DNA from: an uncultured Rhizobiaceae group bacterium
Lineage (GTDB): Bacteria > Pseudomonadota > Alphaproteobacteria > Rhizobiales > Rhizobiaceae
Reading direction: 5' to 3'
DNA length: 6,054 nt
Assembly (NCBI GenBank): GCA_905479965.1
Contig: CAJQOR010000320.1
Location: 1-6,054 of the forward strand
How positions within the stretch are numbered: position 1 is the first letter of the stretch; each line of letters starts with the position of its first letter. This document shows positions 5,189 through 6,054 of the stretch, one piece after another. The notes under the pieces were generated by a model. It saw nothing but the letters and a program-made list of their open reading frames with translations, was not told where the DNA came from and searched no databases. The position numbers and the translations under genes are program-made.

Positions 5189-6054
5189 ATGAGTTACACA
5201 TTACTCAAATCTTGCGAAGCAATCGTAACATGCGACCTAAATGGACATGTTTATCGCAACTGTGATTTGCTGATTAAAGGCCGCGAAATCTATAAAATCA
5301 AAGCCAATATTGCGATTGATCAATTGCCGGAAGATACGGAAATCATTGATGCGTCTGGGCATTTTATTTATCCAGGTTTAATCAACACACACCACCATTT
5401 TTTCCAATGTTTTGTGCGCAACAATGCTCATCTCGATTGGACAAAATATTCCGTCATTGAATGGCTGGATTTAATCTATCCGATATTCTCAAAGCTCGAT
5501 GAAGAATGTTTTTACCAGTCTTCTATAGTGGCAATGGCTGAACTTATTAAACATGGATGCACAACAGCATTTGACCATCAATATAATTTTCCCCGCCATG
5601 CAGGTAAGAACATAATTGATCGCCAGTTTGAGGCAGCCGAACTGTTAGGCATGCGCTTTCATGCAGGGCGTGGAGGTAACACATTACCAAAGTCTGAGGG
5701 CAGCACGATACCCGATGAAATGCTGGAAACAACCGAAGAATTTATCTCAGATTGCGAACGTTTGATTGATAGCTATCACAACGCAGAAAAATTCTCGATG
5801 CGCCAGGTCGTAGTTGCACCGTGTCAGCCAGTTAATTCTTACAAAGAAACTTTTGTCCAAAGTGTTGAACTTGCGCGTGAAAAAAATGTGCTGCTTCATA
5901 CGCATTTAGGAGAAGGCGAAAGCGAAGTTATGCGCGAGCGAAGTGGCATGCGGACAGTCGACTGGTGCGAAGATATCGGTTTTTTAGGAAATGATGTATG
6001 GCTTGCACATTGTTGGGAATTGAACGGCGCTGAGATTGCCAAGCTTGCCAGCAC
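5189..6054 (+). CDS. Amidohydrolase, 8-oxoguanine deaminase / hydroxyatrazine hydrolase type (runs off right edge)
   Basis: The first 288 residues of a metal-dependent amidohydrolase; the frame stays open to the window's end. Visible active-site parts are the first-strand metal ligands His68 and His70 in LINTHHHFFQ, the HTHLGEGE segment (237-244) with probable metal ligand His239 and proton-shuttling Glu242, and His274 in WLAHCWEL. The final metal-binding Asp would lie beyond the edge. The triple-His NTHHHxxQ form and the AGRGGNTLP...IPDEM segment (159-178) resemble 8-oxoguanine deaminases and hydroxydechloroatrazine ethylaminohydrolase (AtzB), which hydrolytically remove an amino or alkylamino group from a nitrogen heterocycle. 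The ATG follows the upstream TAA with no gap, with GGGGA 8 nt before it, so it belongs to the oxygenase operon. Substrate assignment is inference. Confidence 0.87.
   Translation, partial: MSYTLLKSCEAIVTCDLNGHVYRNCDLLIKGREIYKIKANIAIDQLPEDTEIIDASGHFIYPGLINTHHHFFQCFVRNNAHLDWTKYSVIEWLDLIYPIFSKLDEECFYQSSIVAMAELIKHGCTTAFDHQYNFPRHAGKNIIDRQFEAAELLGMRFHAGRGGNTLPKSEGSTIPDEMLETTEEFISDCERLIDSYHNAEKFSMRQVVVAPCQPVNSYKETFVQSVELAREKNVLLHTHLGEGESEVMRERSGMRTVDWCEDIGFLGNDVWLAHCWELNGAEIAKLAS

Noticed and set aside
1..6054. RNA genes, CRISPR arrays, insertion sequences or attachment sites.
   Set aside because: No tRNA- or rRNA-like sequence, spaced direct repeats, transposase motifs or terminal inverted repeats were seen; nearly all of the window is explained by protein genes and short control regions.

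Overview
This window looks like part of a catabolic or uptake locus in a Gram-negative bacterium, most likely a proteobacterium and perhaps an alphaproteobacterium. The clues are a twin-arginine-exported ABC binding protein, an FCD-type GntR regulator, a Rieske oxygenase system and a glutathione-transferase-like protein. Base composition is moderate, with AT-rich intergenic regions. The taxonomic guess rests on protein style only.

Layout. The left part (1-1403, minus strand) is the start of an ABC importer operon: an ATPase of the spermidine/putrescine (PotA) type, then the first 114 residues of a Tat-exported binding protein that runs off the left edge. A divergent control region (1404-1656) holds a perfect palindrome ATTGTATACAAT, a weaker copy 22 bp away, and a candidate promoter. 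It separates the importer from a plus-strand FadR/FCD-type GntR regulator (1657-2367). Next is a 78-residue protein (2489-2725) that I read as an acylphosphatase-fold protein lacking both catalytic residues. After a 191-bp gap comes a tightly packed operon (2917 to the right edge). It encodes a Rieske [2Fe-2S] protein, an oxygenase catalytic subunit, a glutathione S-transferase-like protein and an amidohydrolase of the 8-oxoguanine deaminase / hydroxyatrazine hydrolase type, cut by the right edge. Its genes overlap by 4 bp, overlap by 4 bp, and abut with no gap.

The most striking feature is that the Rieske non-heme iron oxygenase is split into two complementary proteins. The first keeps the Rieske cluster ligands (CxH-x16-CxxH) but has no mononuclear iron site. 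The second keeps the mononuclear iron site (D-x2-H-x4-H plus a distal Asp) but its N-terminal region has no Rieske ligands. The closest parallel I know is bacterial caffeine N7-demethylation, where NdmC lacks its own Rieske cluster, takes electrons from an extra Rieske domain on NdmD, and needs the GST-like protein NdmE. Here the Rieske unit is a free-standing protein, and no reductase is present in the window.

Working model (inference): the importer brings in a small nitrogen-containing compound, possibly an N-alkylated purine-like or triazine-like heterocycle. The split oxygenase with its GST-like partner oxidises or N-dealkylates it, and the amidohydrolase then removes an amino or alkylamino group. 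The GntR regulator would sense the compound or a product and control the divergent operons. The substrate is not determined by the sequence.
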